A DNA stretch of 64,000 nt. Source: Anniella stebbinsi. Its lineage: Eukaryota > Chordata > Lepidosauria > Squamata > Anniellidae. The stretch lies in the NCBI GenBank assembly GCA_029215795.1, contig JARDYH010000002.1, positions 363,470,973 through 363,534,972 on the forward strand, read 5' to 3'. Shown here piece after piece: positions 46,529-58,784 of this stretch (position 1 is the stretch's first letter; each line of letters starts with the position of its first letter). The translations under genes were made by a program, and so were the position numbers. The notes under the pieces are model-generated. The model had not been told where the DNA came from, made no database searches, and saw only the letters and a program-made list of their open reading frames with translations.

Positions 46529-49500
46529 TATTTAATTGCTTGGCATCCCTCCGAAAGAGCTGTCAACTGGAGTTGATGGGTCTTTCATCCTTTGGCTGGT
46601 CTGGTCCTGTTCGCACTGGAGAATGGATTGCATTGATCGTGATCATTCTGCGACTAGTGTTTGTGTCTGTTTCTTGCGGGCGCATGTAAGTAACGATGCA
46701 ATTGATGTTACATCTGGTTTGGCTCAGAAAGGATCAAATCGAGAAAGATACACCCACTTGGTGATGAAACCCACACAATACCACAGTACTGGGGTGAAAT
46801 GCTCCGAAACTACCATCCTGGGTCTTCTAGTGACACTGGACTAGAGTAGGAACCAAATTGAAAATTAGATCTCTAACGAAAGTGTTTGCTATTCTGGTTC
46901 AAACTTAGAGTTGGATTTGTTAAGTGTCAGATCCCAGAGACAAGACACTTGGTTAGAATGTCTGAACTTCTACATCTGCCTATAGAATGAATATTCTGAT
47001 TGGACCAGTAGAACATCTGACAGAGGAATGACTAAATGTGTCTTTTACACACACACACACACACTTTCTGATTTGGGGATTGGATATTGTTTCTTTTTGT
47101 TTTTGAAGTCAGCTTTGAATTGTGGCAGAGAAATCTGATTCTGATTTTTTGAATATGCAAACTAAATATCCATTGAGATGAATTCCTAAATAAATCGCAG
47201 AGGCCAAAATCATGTCATTGTTAGGATTGTTGAGAATTGTTGAGAGCCCCTCATTTCACTTTCGTGGTGCAACAATCAAGTTTATGACAAGACGCACCTT
47301 CAACACGGTCCTTGATGCACAGAGATTCATACGTAACACAATAGTTTTATTCCTTTCTCTCTAAAGATCGTAATACAAAATAGTAGGAATACTATAAAAT
47401 GGAGTACAAAACCCATAACAAATAGAATAATATCTCTTAAATATGTAACAGAGCCAAGAATATTTTTCCAAGCATGTATTATAACATAAGATGTCTTTCT
47501 TTGGATGGTTTCAGTGCTTGATTTCCTGATTGCCGTTTATTTAGGTAAGATCCTAATGGTTGAGTGAGTAACCAGTGAGTAAGAATGTCTGGTTTTGACC
47601 TGATGGAAGTGAGGAAAACCCAATCTCTTTTACTAAAACAATGTTTATCAGTCATGGGAGTGTTTCTGAGATTTACATGAATGATGCAAAACCCTCAGCA
47701 CTATGATGAAAATGAACAAAGAGAGTAAAGGTTATTTATCTTTCATTAGACCAAGCGCTTCTCTAAACAAGCAATTTATTGCACGCTTATGAATGGCCAC
47801 TCACGGAAGTTTGTGGGTCCATTACATGACATTGTCAACAACCAGGACATCTCCTGTGGTATTCCCTGGAAATCCCGCTATTAAAAGAACCACAGATAAT
47901 GTGGAAATATCTGGAAAAAAGCGGGCTCTCCAGTGTGTAACTTCGGTGTTGTGCAATAATTTTGCCACTAGATTGCGCCGTCTCAATGGAAGTGAACAGA
48001 ACATGCAGAGAGGGGAAGTATTAAACCCAAACCGCATGGCTGCCTGTGGCCACCCATGTAATTGAGCCAATTACAATCTGAGAAAGAAAGCAGGAGCATA
48101 AAGCCCTGGTAAGGCAGCAGGATTTTTTTTAAAAAATGTAGAGAAGCTCAAACTTTTGATAGTGATAAAGTATGTATGTTTTTGAGTTACACTGTTTTAT
48201 AAGTCGTGATTGAAAGGGTTAGGAACATAGGAAGCTGCCTTATTCTGAATTAGACCATTGGTCCATCTAGCCTAGTACTGTCAACACTGACTGGCAGCAA
48301 AAGCTCTCAAGGTTTTTCCTATCCTAAGTGGAGATGCTGAGTATTGAACCTGGGGGCTTTTGCATGCAATCCAAGACATCTGGAGGGCACCTGGTTGGAG
48401 AAGTCAGCTTTAAGGAGTGGGGCACAGACTAAATTTAATGTTTTTTCCTATACAAGGAGCACATACCTTTCCCCTTCTGACACAATGATTTGGAATTATA
48501 TTTCTCTTGGACATGGGAAAGAGGGGAAAGGAGTGAGAGGAGGTACTGTGAATCCTGAGGTTTTTGGGTGCCCTCCTCATAGTTGACCCATAGAATTAAA
48601 GTTTTGGTGCAGATTTTCCAGTCACAGACCCTGCAAGTCAATGGGCCTGTTGAGACAAGATGCTAAGCCATGGTTAGGCTGCTAACCCTTTTGCAGCAAG
48701 TGGTTAGTGAGCGTGTTTGAACCATGGTTATGTAGCCACCATGATAAGGAAGGGATCACATGACACACTCAGAGCTCCATCACACTAGCGATTTAACGCA
48801 CTCTCGCCATGCCTGGTGTGCGGATTTGCAGCACGGTACTCACATGATGCCGTGTCTGTCCTGCCGACACCCCGCCTCTTCCCCAGCCTTTCCTAGAATG
48901 TTAAAAGCCTGGATTATTTCCCCTAAGTGCATTTAATGCGCCTTAAGCCTCCATGTAGTTTGAAAGGAACTGGGGGCTTGGATGGATTGCATCAGGTCCT
49001 GGCAGGGAAAAGCGATCTCTCCCAGCAGCCGGCTCCAAGCCTCAATAGAAAACCCAAACCTTGCATCCCAGGCTCGAAATCATTTTTTAAAATCATACAA
49101 TGCCTGAATCTCTGCAGAGACAGGATTGTACTCCCTCGATTCCCCCAAAGAGCCAGACTAAAGGGTCATTCCAATTTTGCCTGGCAGAAATGTGGTCTGG
49201 TTGAAGTACTCATTTGACCAGATCTGATTGGGGTTAGAAAGAGAAGGGGAGGAGTGGAGTGGGGGAGAAAGAGAAAGGGAGGAGTGGAGCGAAGCGGAAG
49301 AGCAAAAAAACGAAGGAGCTAAAGAGCAGCTATTCAGGTGAAAGGGATCATAAGCTTGACACGCTTCTGCATCAGAGGTAAAAAAATGCGGAGGCAAACC
49401 AGGTTTTTTTTTTAGGTGTGATGGAGGTCTATGTCATGGTTCACACAACACACTAAGGCCAGATCTACACCAAGCAGGATATGATACTTTGAAAATGGTT

Positions 49501-52500
49501 TGAAAACTGTATATGGAGTGTGTCCTGGGCCTCAACAGTTGTCACATTGTAATAAACCGTTTTAAAGCAGTAGTGTAGATCCTGCCTAAGCCATAATGTT
49601 TAACTCAAAATGCTTATCCATCATGGTTTAGTGTGTTGTCTGAACAGGGCCAATGTTTTCTTTCATAATTGTGTCATTTAAAAAACAAAAAACAAATCTT
49701 TCCTTATATAATTAAAGAAGCCACTAGGGAGAGCTAGAGGATGTCTCTCTGTGTTTGCGTGCTTGCAACTGAATATTAGTGCTTGCAACTGAAATCAACA
49801 GATTGTCCGTCAGACAAAATCGAATACAGAGGATGCATTCAGATATTCCTTTCCTGTGCTTTCGGTGTCAGGCTGGTGGGTGAAACTGAAAGTGGAGGAG
49901 GCGAGCAAAATGTGCATTTGGGGATGGGGGAAGATCCTTTTGTGTGGGAGGCTCATAGAAAGTTTAATGCAATGTCCACAGACAGGCCCCAATTCAGCCG
50001 AAGCAAAGCACTTATAAGGGCCATACATTACATATTTTAGATGTACACATATGGTTGTTAAGGGCACACCCTGAAAATGTAAAGTGTGAATATGACCAGT
50101 GAGTGTGTTTGCATACAGAGATGTTGAGTGCTCTGGGGAAACTACATTTCCCAAGGCCCCCGTCTGGCACTTGAGATACTGCCATAACAACATCCCAGCT
50201 GGTTTTGGAACTGAGGCAAGATCTCCTCATTCTCACCATCACAGGAAGGAATGAGGCAGGCCACAAGGACTTGAAGGGAGTGGGCTTATGGGGTGGGTGG
50301 GTTGGAACAGTTCAGTCCCCATTACATTCCCAGTGACAGGCTCCGAACTGGGCTCAGGACAAAGCGAGCTGTTTTCCGGTTTTGGGGAATGCTAGTTAAG
50401 TTTGCAGGACCTAATTCTGAATCAAGCTGGCCAGAGTTCACCCATCGCTAAAGAAAATCTATATCCAAGTTAGTTACACTGATCCAGTGTGAACTTGGAT
50501 TCTCCTTTCCTTGTTCAGAGAGTGGGCAGACAAGCTGGAACGTGTTCAGACGAGGGCAACGTGGATGATCAGGGGTCTGGAAGAGGAGAGACTGAAAGAC
50601 CTGGACATGTTTAGCCTGGAGAAGAGAAGACTGAGGGGAGACATGAGAGCACTCTTCAAATACTTGAAAGGTTATCACACAGAGGAGGGCCGGGATGTCT
50701 TCTTGATGTACCCAGAGTGCAGGACATGGAATAATGGGCTCAAGTGACAGGAAGCCAAATTCCGGCTGGACATCAGAAAAATCTTCCTGACTGTTAGAGC
50801 AGTACGACAATGGGACCAATGACCTCGGGAGGTGGTGGGCTCTCCCACACTAGAGGCCTTTGAGAAGCAGCTGGACAGCCATCTGTCAGGGAGGCTTTAA
50901 GGTGGATTCCTGCATTGAGCAGGGGGTTGGACTTGATGGCTTGAGAGGCCCCTTCCAACTCTATTATTCTGTGATTCTATGATTCTATGATGATCAACCT
51001 AAAGTTAAGCACCCTGAAGCCTGAGTTTTAGGACAGGTTCAAACACACGTTCAATGGCCCCAGTGCGGGCACTGGAAAACTGGGGACCAGAGTTGCATGG
51101 CAAATGATCCCATAGGTGCTACCGAGTGTTGTGGTGATGGTGATGGTGGTGGTGTGATGGGGTGGACTATGACACTTGCTCAACCACATGTTGTGCAGCC
51201 TTCCCAATCACAAATGGATGCGTTCGTTTTTGAGGGGTGGGTGGGTGGGATGGCCTTATCCCAGCAATGAGATATTGCAGGTGAGTGTTTGGAAAAAGTG
51301 ATATTCCTTTAACAGAAGCACAGTGTGCAGGGAAGTTATCTGGGTCCTCCTCCCACAAATTCATAACAATTGTAAACTTATTGTGGGGGCGGGGACAAAC
51401 AGGGTCCATAACGGCCCTCGAAATACTTCTGACACAACTGAGCTTAGATGATGTTCTGGCAAAACATCCCCCCCCCCCCCAGTCCTTGCTGTGAGACTCA
51501 GCTCATCTGCCCGCATCAGCGTCCATGAATGTCCATCCACTCTTCTCTTGCAGCCAGTCCACATAGTTGGAGACCTTGGTGTAGACCCCATAGACCTGCT
51601 TGCTGCCACATTCTTCTGGTCCACCCCATGAGACTAGCCCTTGGGCCACCCACCTCCGGCTGTTATGGTCTTGGATGACGAATGCTCCCCCGCTGTCTCC
51701 AAGGCAGGTGTCCTTTCCACCTTCATAATATCCGGCGCAGAACATATTCTCCGTCACGCTGTAGTTACCTGATCGGGACTCGTAGCTCATCTTGCATTCA
51801 GCATGGAGCACCACTGGCAGCTTGACGTATTGCAGAGTGTCGGACAAGGTCTGCATTCCTGAGCTGATGACCTCGTCCACTGTGATGTTGGGATTGGAGA
51901 TGCCCCAGCCAGCCACCAGGCCCAGTGTGTTGGGCTGAGGTCCTTCCAATTCATGTTCGTACTGTGGTAGACAAACTGGCATGACGTAAGGTCCCATGGC
52001 CACCTTCTCCTTCAGCTTAACCAAAGCAATGTCGTGGTTGTAGTTCTGGATGTCAAAGGCCTCATGGAGGACAATCTTCTCCACTGTCCGGTTGACAGCG
52101 TCCATCTTGTTTTTCACATTGTGAAGGCCCAGGTAGACGGTGACGTGTTCTTTGGAGACCGGGATAATGGTGTGATCCCGGCGCTGGGAGCGAAGGACGT
52201 GGGCGGCTGTCAGCACCCATGATTCGGAGAGGAGGGCTCCACTGCCAAACCACCGGTCGTTAGGCACTCGGGATGTGTCTTCCACCACTATTAGCACTTG
52301 CCAGGGGAAAAAGCCGGGCTCTGCATTTCGCCCACCGATGATGCGCTTGATCAGTGTGGGCAGAGAGCGGATTGGCTGCCCACATACTGGAAAGAGAAAA
52401 TAACATAGCAGTTGGTTAATCTACCATGGTCAGACTCTTCACCAAGTAATAGGTGAACTATGACTCTCTAGTAGATTATGCCAGAGTTTCCCCCTGGTTA

Positions 52501-55500
52501 TTTGGGCATCAGGGGATAGAAAAAGCTTAACCTTGCTTTCAACTCTGCTTACTTCCTACAGTTTGTTCTACAAGGTTACTCTCTGTGAATTTGCGTCTGA
52601 TTGTTTTTAATTCAAGAGATGGATGAAATTGAAACATATGATTTCAAACAATTAACAGTTCAAATCGACATGCAGAATTTGAAAATTATGAACGCTTGGA
52701 TGTTGAATTTTTGGATTTGTTTTTGAGGTCCGAAGTTTTTGAATTTAGGATGCTGATAGCCCGCCCCCGATTTTAATGATAGTGAATGTATATGCATGCA
52801 ACCAATCAAAGTTCTGTGGCAAAATACTGGGGCTTCATACAAAATATCTGATTAAAATGTGATTTCAGGGAAATAAGAATTTTTCAAATTATATTGATGT
52901 CAAGAAAATGTAATATCTCACCAGCAATGGCCTTGAGGCTCACAGCTTGTGTGTGTGTGTGACTCTGTACAGGCTCAATTCGGACGACACAATAAACAAC
53001 TGGTGTGGGGGAAACAATCGTCAGTTGTTTTGACTATTGTGTCATCCGAATGCTGCCATAGTCAACTCAGCGCTGATCCTCATCCACACCACTGTTGATT
53101 ATTTATTACCATGTTGTGTGGGGAGTGCCCCCTAGGGTTAGCGTGAGGGTTAGGGTTAGTCAACCCACCATTGACTATCATGTCATCCAAACTGAGCCAA
53201 TGTGTGTGCATCTCCTTGACTTGATCTCCCTTCCTTCCTGCTTAAGATCCATGGCAAATGCACTTCTGAATGGCTACATACACATTAATTTTGAACTGGG
53301 CTCGTTTAGTCTACCACCATCCATATTTTTAAGACCTTGAGGCCAATCCAGAGGGTTGGCAGCAATCACAGGTCTGAGTCCCCTAGTCACTGCGAGGTGG
53401 CCGCCGCCACGTTGGGTGCGAATTGCACAGCACACGCACAAGATGGAAGCCTTGAGCTGAGTTAGATAGGGCAGCTGCCACACAGAGTAGATAACAAGTG
53501 AGCGAAATGGACCGAAGATGATGATGATGATGATGTAATAAATATAATAATAATAATAAATAGTTTGATCTGGCATGAGATTGCTTCCCATGATACTGTG
53601 AACTTCACATGGATCTTAAGAATGGAATCAACAAAAGGCATTTTCAGAAGTCTCCCTCGTGTTCATTTTCATCAGCATGAAGGGAAAGGGAGCCTTTGTG
53701 GCATAATCTACCAGCAATGATGCACTCACACCATGTAGTGCTGCCCATCATTGCGCCCTCAGAGATCCAGAATACCTTTGTGGGATGGGAAAGGAAGTGG
53801 CCGAGCTCCCCACTACATGCACAGTGAGGTGAGGCAGCGGTGGCGGTCCTGCCGCTAGCCAGGACAACCCGCCCATTCTTCAGAGATGGCCTTGGCTGGC
53901 AACGAAACAGAACACAGTCAAGTGGTATTGCTGTTGCTAGCACATTTGAGGGAGGAGGAGCGATTCTTTGGGAGCGTTGACCCATTCCAGGGTGTCATTG
54001 GGAACCAGTGTGATCAACACAGTGCCAGACATGAGCCAGGATGCAAGGAATATGGCCAACACCACACCAACAATCAGCAAAACATCAATTTACACACAAC
54101 CTTAATAACTGGGCTTCAGGGTGTAGTGAATCCAGGTTACATTGGGGCATCCGTATTTGTTCATCACACATAACTCTTCGGAGCATCTCGTTATAGAAAT
54201 GGACGCAAACTGCGGTGTGGATTTTCTCAAGCGAAACAAACATGGCTGGGAAAAAATGACTTAACAAGCTACATCGATCCACTAGGAACAACCCCCCTCC
54301 CCCCGAAGATTCTAATCTGATAGCAGCATACGCTCCCAACACTTTGCAGAATCCTGACTGTGTGAACAGCTTGGGCTGTAGCTTTGTCTGTTGCTATTGC
54401 TTGCTTGTGAAGGTGTGAAAGTGTTCAGTGAGGTCAGTACAAGGGGCTCTTTGTTCCTTCCCTGCAGCAGCAGAAAGGCAAAGCTTCACCTGTGAAATAG
54501 CTGCTTGTTATAAAAAGCTAGTAAAACAGTTCCATGAAAATAAAACCAACCCACCTGAAAGTGCACAGTGTGACACCTGCCTGTCCCAAAGCAGGACAGC
54601 CTCATAGCAGAAGGCTCACCTACCCAAAAATTCTATGGCAGCCTGTCCTCCTCCTCCTCTAATAACCAGTGATACTAAGCTATCATCTGACAGTCTTCCT
54701 GCTTTCATATCAATTGCACTGGAGTTAACTGAGAGCCGATCTACACACTAGCTTTGTTACGTTTTATAAGGGTTACGAAAGCTCTTTGGGCCACATGACA
54801 CACTCCCTTGAACGTTGTATGCCTGAGGTTTTTTAAAACTCACTTCAGCTATATACAATGGTTTTTACTTTTAACAAATCGTTTTAAGTAAAATAATGTG
54901 TCCTTCCTTACCGTTTGTGATTTGTGGGGGCAGTGCTTCGTTTACCAGCACCCGAATGCTTAGCCGTTGATTGGTGGGGAAGAAAGAGGGGCTAAGGAGG
55001 AAGTGGGTAAGTGAACTACAACACCCACAATGCTTAGCCCTATACTCATTGACATCTAGGGAATGAAAGGGGGCCAGTGAACTACAGCGCCCACAATGCC
55101 TTGCCCTAACCTCATTATAAAAACAGAAAGAGACAGACAGAAGGGTGTGTGAGACCGCACACACTGCTTTGAAGACTGAAGAATTTTTCTCCTGTAACGT
55201 GAGTACTCCTTAACGTGGCCTAAGACGTTTTGGAACGCACCTATTTGGAACGTTTTAAAATACTGTTTAAAACGTTCCAAGGTACTGTGTAGATAGGCTC
55301 TGAATAGCAGTCAAGAGCACTGAAATGCATTGTGTGGTTATTGTTTAACTGTTGGTAGGCAAAACTCGCGCTTGGCTGAAATGAACGCTTCTTAAAAGGT
55401 TGGCAAGGGAAGAATAAGCTTGACGAGAGGAGGACGGCAGGCTGTTCCGTGACCAAGAAGTATGGGAAGAGGGTTGGAACACTCCCAGATAATGCTTGAC

Positions 55501-58500
55501 ATGTGACGTGGACACGAGCTTGTCAGCATCCGTCATGTTCACATTTAATAAATTTCCACCAGGCTTGTATGTCGCTGCTGCGTGAAAGCTGGATAGCTAT
55601 GACGTCCTATCATCTACCTGTGTCCACCTCTTGAACATTATCCACGCCTGCCCTGAATTTTGCCACGCTCTCCTTCGCCGCAAGGTTGGGCCAACTTTAA
55701 GATTCATAATACGTGCTTATTATTCCAAACCTGCTCCCTGTCGTGTCGCTTTCATCTTAAAAAGGTGGAATGATTGATTTTTTTTTTTAAAAGAGAGCGG
55801 GGCAGATGTATGAGGAACCGGCATTGAGGGCAGGCACGGCTGGGCATCTGCTGAGGGCCCACATGCCAGCAGAGACCACTGGCGAAAGCCTCCCTGGAGT
55901 TGCTCCTCCTTCACACCGCTGCAGCCTGCGTGTTCACCTGCCTCTTGCTCTGGCCCAAACAACAGTGGCGGCAATGAGGAAGAGTGCCAGCAGATGACAC
56001 GGCCTTCTTGTTCGCTGTTCAAGCAAGCAAGTGGTAGCGATGATGATGATGATGATGATGATAATGAAGAGGAGCAAAAGCAGCTGGTGATAATGGCCGT
56101 GAGAAGGGAGCCTCATGGAAGAAGGCGGGCACAGAGGGTGTTTTGCCCTCAAAGGACCCCCCAAAACCTGGAGATGATATGCTGCAGGCCACATGCAGCC
56201 CGCAGCACCTTAGGGAGCTCCGCCCCTTTCCCCTGCTGCTCAGCTGCTTGGCCGATCAGCTGATCAGCTGCATGGCAGGGAACTGTTCGCAGAGACAGTG
56301 ATCTTCATTAGGGTCTGAAGGGGGAGAGGCTTTAATCACTCCCTCAGTGATTCCAATGCAGCCACAATCACTGCCTCTGTACCGCTAAACAACAGCAAGG
56401 AAGCAGTGATCATCAGCGGGATCTCAGCAGCAGAGAGAGCTGAATCTTCTCCCAAGCAATCCTGATGCAGCCAGGCTATGGGTGTGTTTGTGGCTTTGGT
56501 CTGCCCGCCACCAGCGGCAGGCACTTCTTGACTACTTTGCCACTTGGGGAAGGCCTCAGCCCCGAAAAGGCTTTCTACCCCCGGCCCAAAAAATGCAGCC
56601 TTATCCTGCGGACGTGCACCCAGAAGTAAGCTCCGGTTTGTCCAGTGGGATTCACTTCTCAGTCCGCGTGCCTAGGATGGGCGCATAAACCATGAAAGGA
56701 GGCGACAAAGAGCCTTGTGGCACCATTAAGACGAACAATGTTATTCTGGCGTAAGCCTTTGTGGACCCCAAAAGCCTCCACGAAAGCTTCTGCCAGAATA
56801 AACATGTTCGTCTCGAAAGGACTGCCTGACTCATCGTTGTTTTGCTGCAACTGGCTAAGGAGGTGACTCCTCTAGAAACGGTTGCCATGAAAAAAAACAG
56901 GGAGCATGGCACACTACCACCAACATGTTTGCTCCAGCTGCAGAGGAGTAAGCGATCTGCCCCAGAAATGGCTGCAGGAAGAGATGTTTCCTGGTGACAG
57001 GCAGCTGGCTTGAATAAAACCGGGAAAAGAGAGGAGCACAGTGAATTCTTTGCTCTTGGCCAACCCGCCCTGACCTCCGGAAAACTTTCCCCGGGAACTG
57101 CCAGCCCGCCTGGATTCCATCAGCACCAGAAGCCGACACAAATGGAAAGTGTGTGTTTAAAAGAAAGCCAGTGTTTAACAGGAAAGAGAAACTTGGGCAC
57201 GGCCTGTCCTATTACGTTCTACAAGGCAGCTTGATCCGTTCCTCTACCCGCCCCCCCCTTTCCTGCCGGAGGAAAAGAAGGCAAGAGTTCCCACACTCCA
57301 TGATTTGGGATCGTTCTGTTCCAAGCACATGGGAAGCCTTCCCCTTCTTCTCTTGGTGGCTCTGTTAGGTGCAGATCTTGGAAGTCAAGTCTGGGCCCAA
57401 GCAGCCCCTCGCCCGCAGCTCCCCCCTTTATGCCTAGGGCAGTCACCCAAGTGACTCCTACTACAGATCTCCCAACAAAACCACCACTTGAGTCTTATAG
57501 GGTGAAGATGTGCATTAAAACCCAAGTGGCTGTTTTACGGGGATCTGTTGGTGGCGATGGCGGCGGCCCGGGAAGGCTACGACTGCCCATTTCGCAATTA
57601 GCGCCGACATGACTTCCCGTCAGGGCCGTGTCCCAATTAGTAGGAAGCCACCTGGTCCTAGTGCCACTGGAGGAGAATGTGGCACATTGCCGCACCAAGC
57701 GAGGAAGATGGTAGGTTGGGAAAAAACACAGCAGCCAGGGCACACCTCTGTCTCTTTACACCCGATCCGTCTCTTCCTCTGACAACTTCAAGGAAGCCTC
57801 TTCAAATTGGTGCTGAGATTGCTAATTCTTTGTAGGCTTCCTTAGGTAGCTGCCCAAGGGTGGTGCCATTTTGCATGCCCAAGCCCTCATCCTGGGAAAC
57901 CTTTGCACAGTCCCTTAAGTCGGGTGCCCCGCAAAGGGCCTTTCCCCCATCGTTGCCACCCCAAGAAGCGCAACAGATGATGGGGTAAAGGGTTAGGATA
58001 GTTGGGACAAAACTGAAACCTAGATTTGCCACTTGGCAGTCTCGTGATAATGCTGGCCTTTCACTTGGCTCAGAACAGACTTTGGTGAGACAGACCTTCC
58101 TTCCTTCCTTCCTTCCTTCCTTCCTTCCTTCCTTCCTTCCTCCCCTCCCCTCCCCTCCCCTCCCCTCCCCTCCCCTCCCCTTCCCTTCCCTTCCCTTCCC
58201 TTCTTCCTAGAATAGCACTCAACTGCCGTTGAGTTTTGTCTAAAGAAAAATGTCAAGTCCATCTGGAAGTTCCCTCCTGGGCAGAAATGTCTAGGGAATA
58301 AGACCAGAAAAATCACTCAACAGAATATGTGTGTATGGTATGCACACACATGTGCGTGCTCACAATTTCCCAATTTCTCCCCCCGCCCCGGCCATTGACA
58401 ACCCACACCTTCCCCTCCCAGCTAGGTTTTGCAGTGTTGTGCTTCCTTTTGGTGCACATCGCTCATCACAGTTTGATTCTTACAGAAAAAGGAGACGGGT

Positions 58501-58742
58501 ATGAGAGACCCAGAGAAGGGGCATGGCAAAGAGGTAGAGGAGGGAAAAGAGAAGAAAGAACAAGATAGAAAAGAAAAGAAAGGCAGGAGTTCGTTGGCTT
58601 GTGTGATGTGGAAGGTTCCAGTTGTTATCAGCACAGCATTGAGCAGGGGGTTTGGACTGGATGGCCTTATAAGCCCCTTCCAACTCTACTATTTTATGAC
58701 TCTACGTTTCTGTGAAACCACATTAAGCTGAGTTGTATGCAA

Positions 58743-58784
<42 letters not shown>

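Noticed and set aside
53137..53162. Interstitial telomere repeat
   Set aside because: Only about two or three imperfect GGGTTA units; too short to call.
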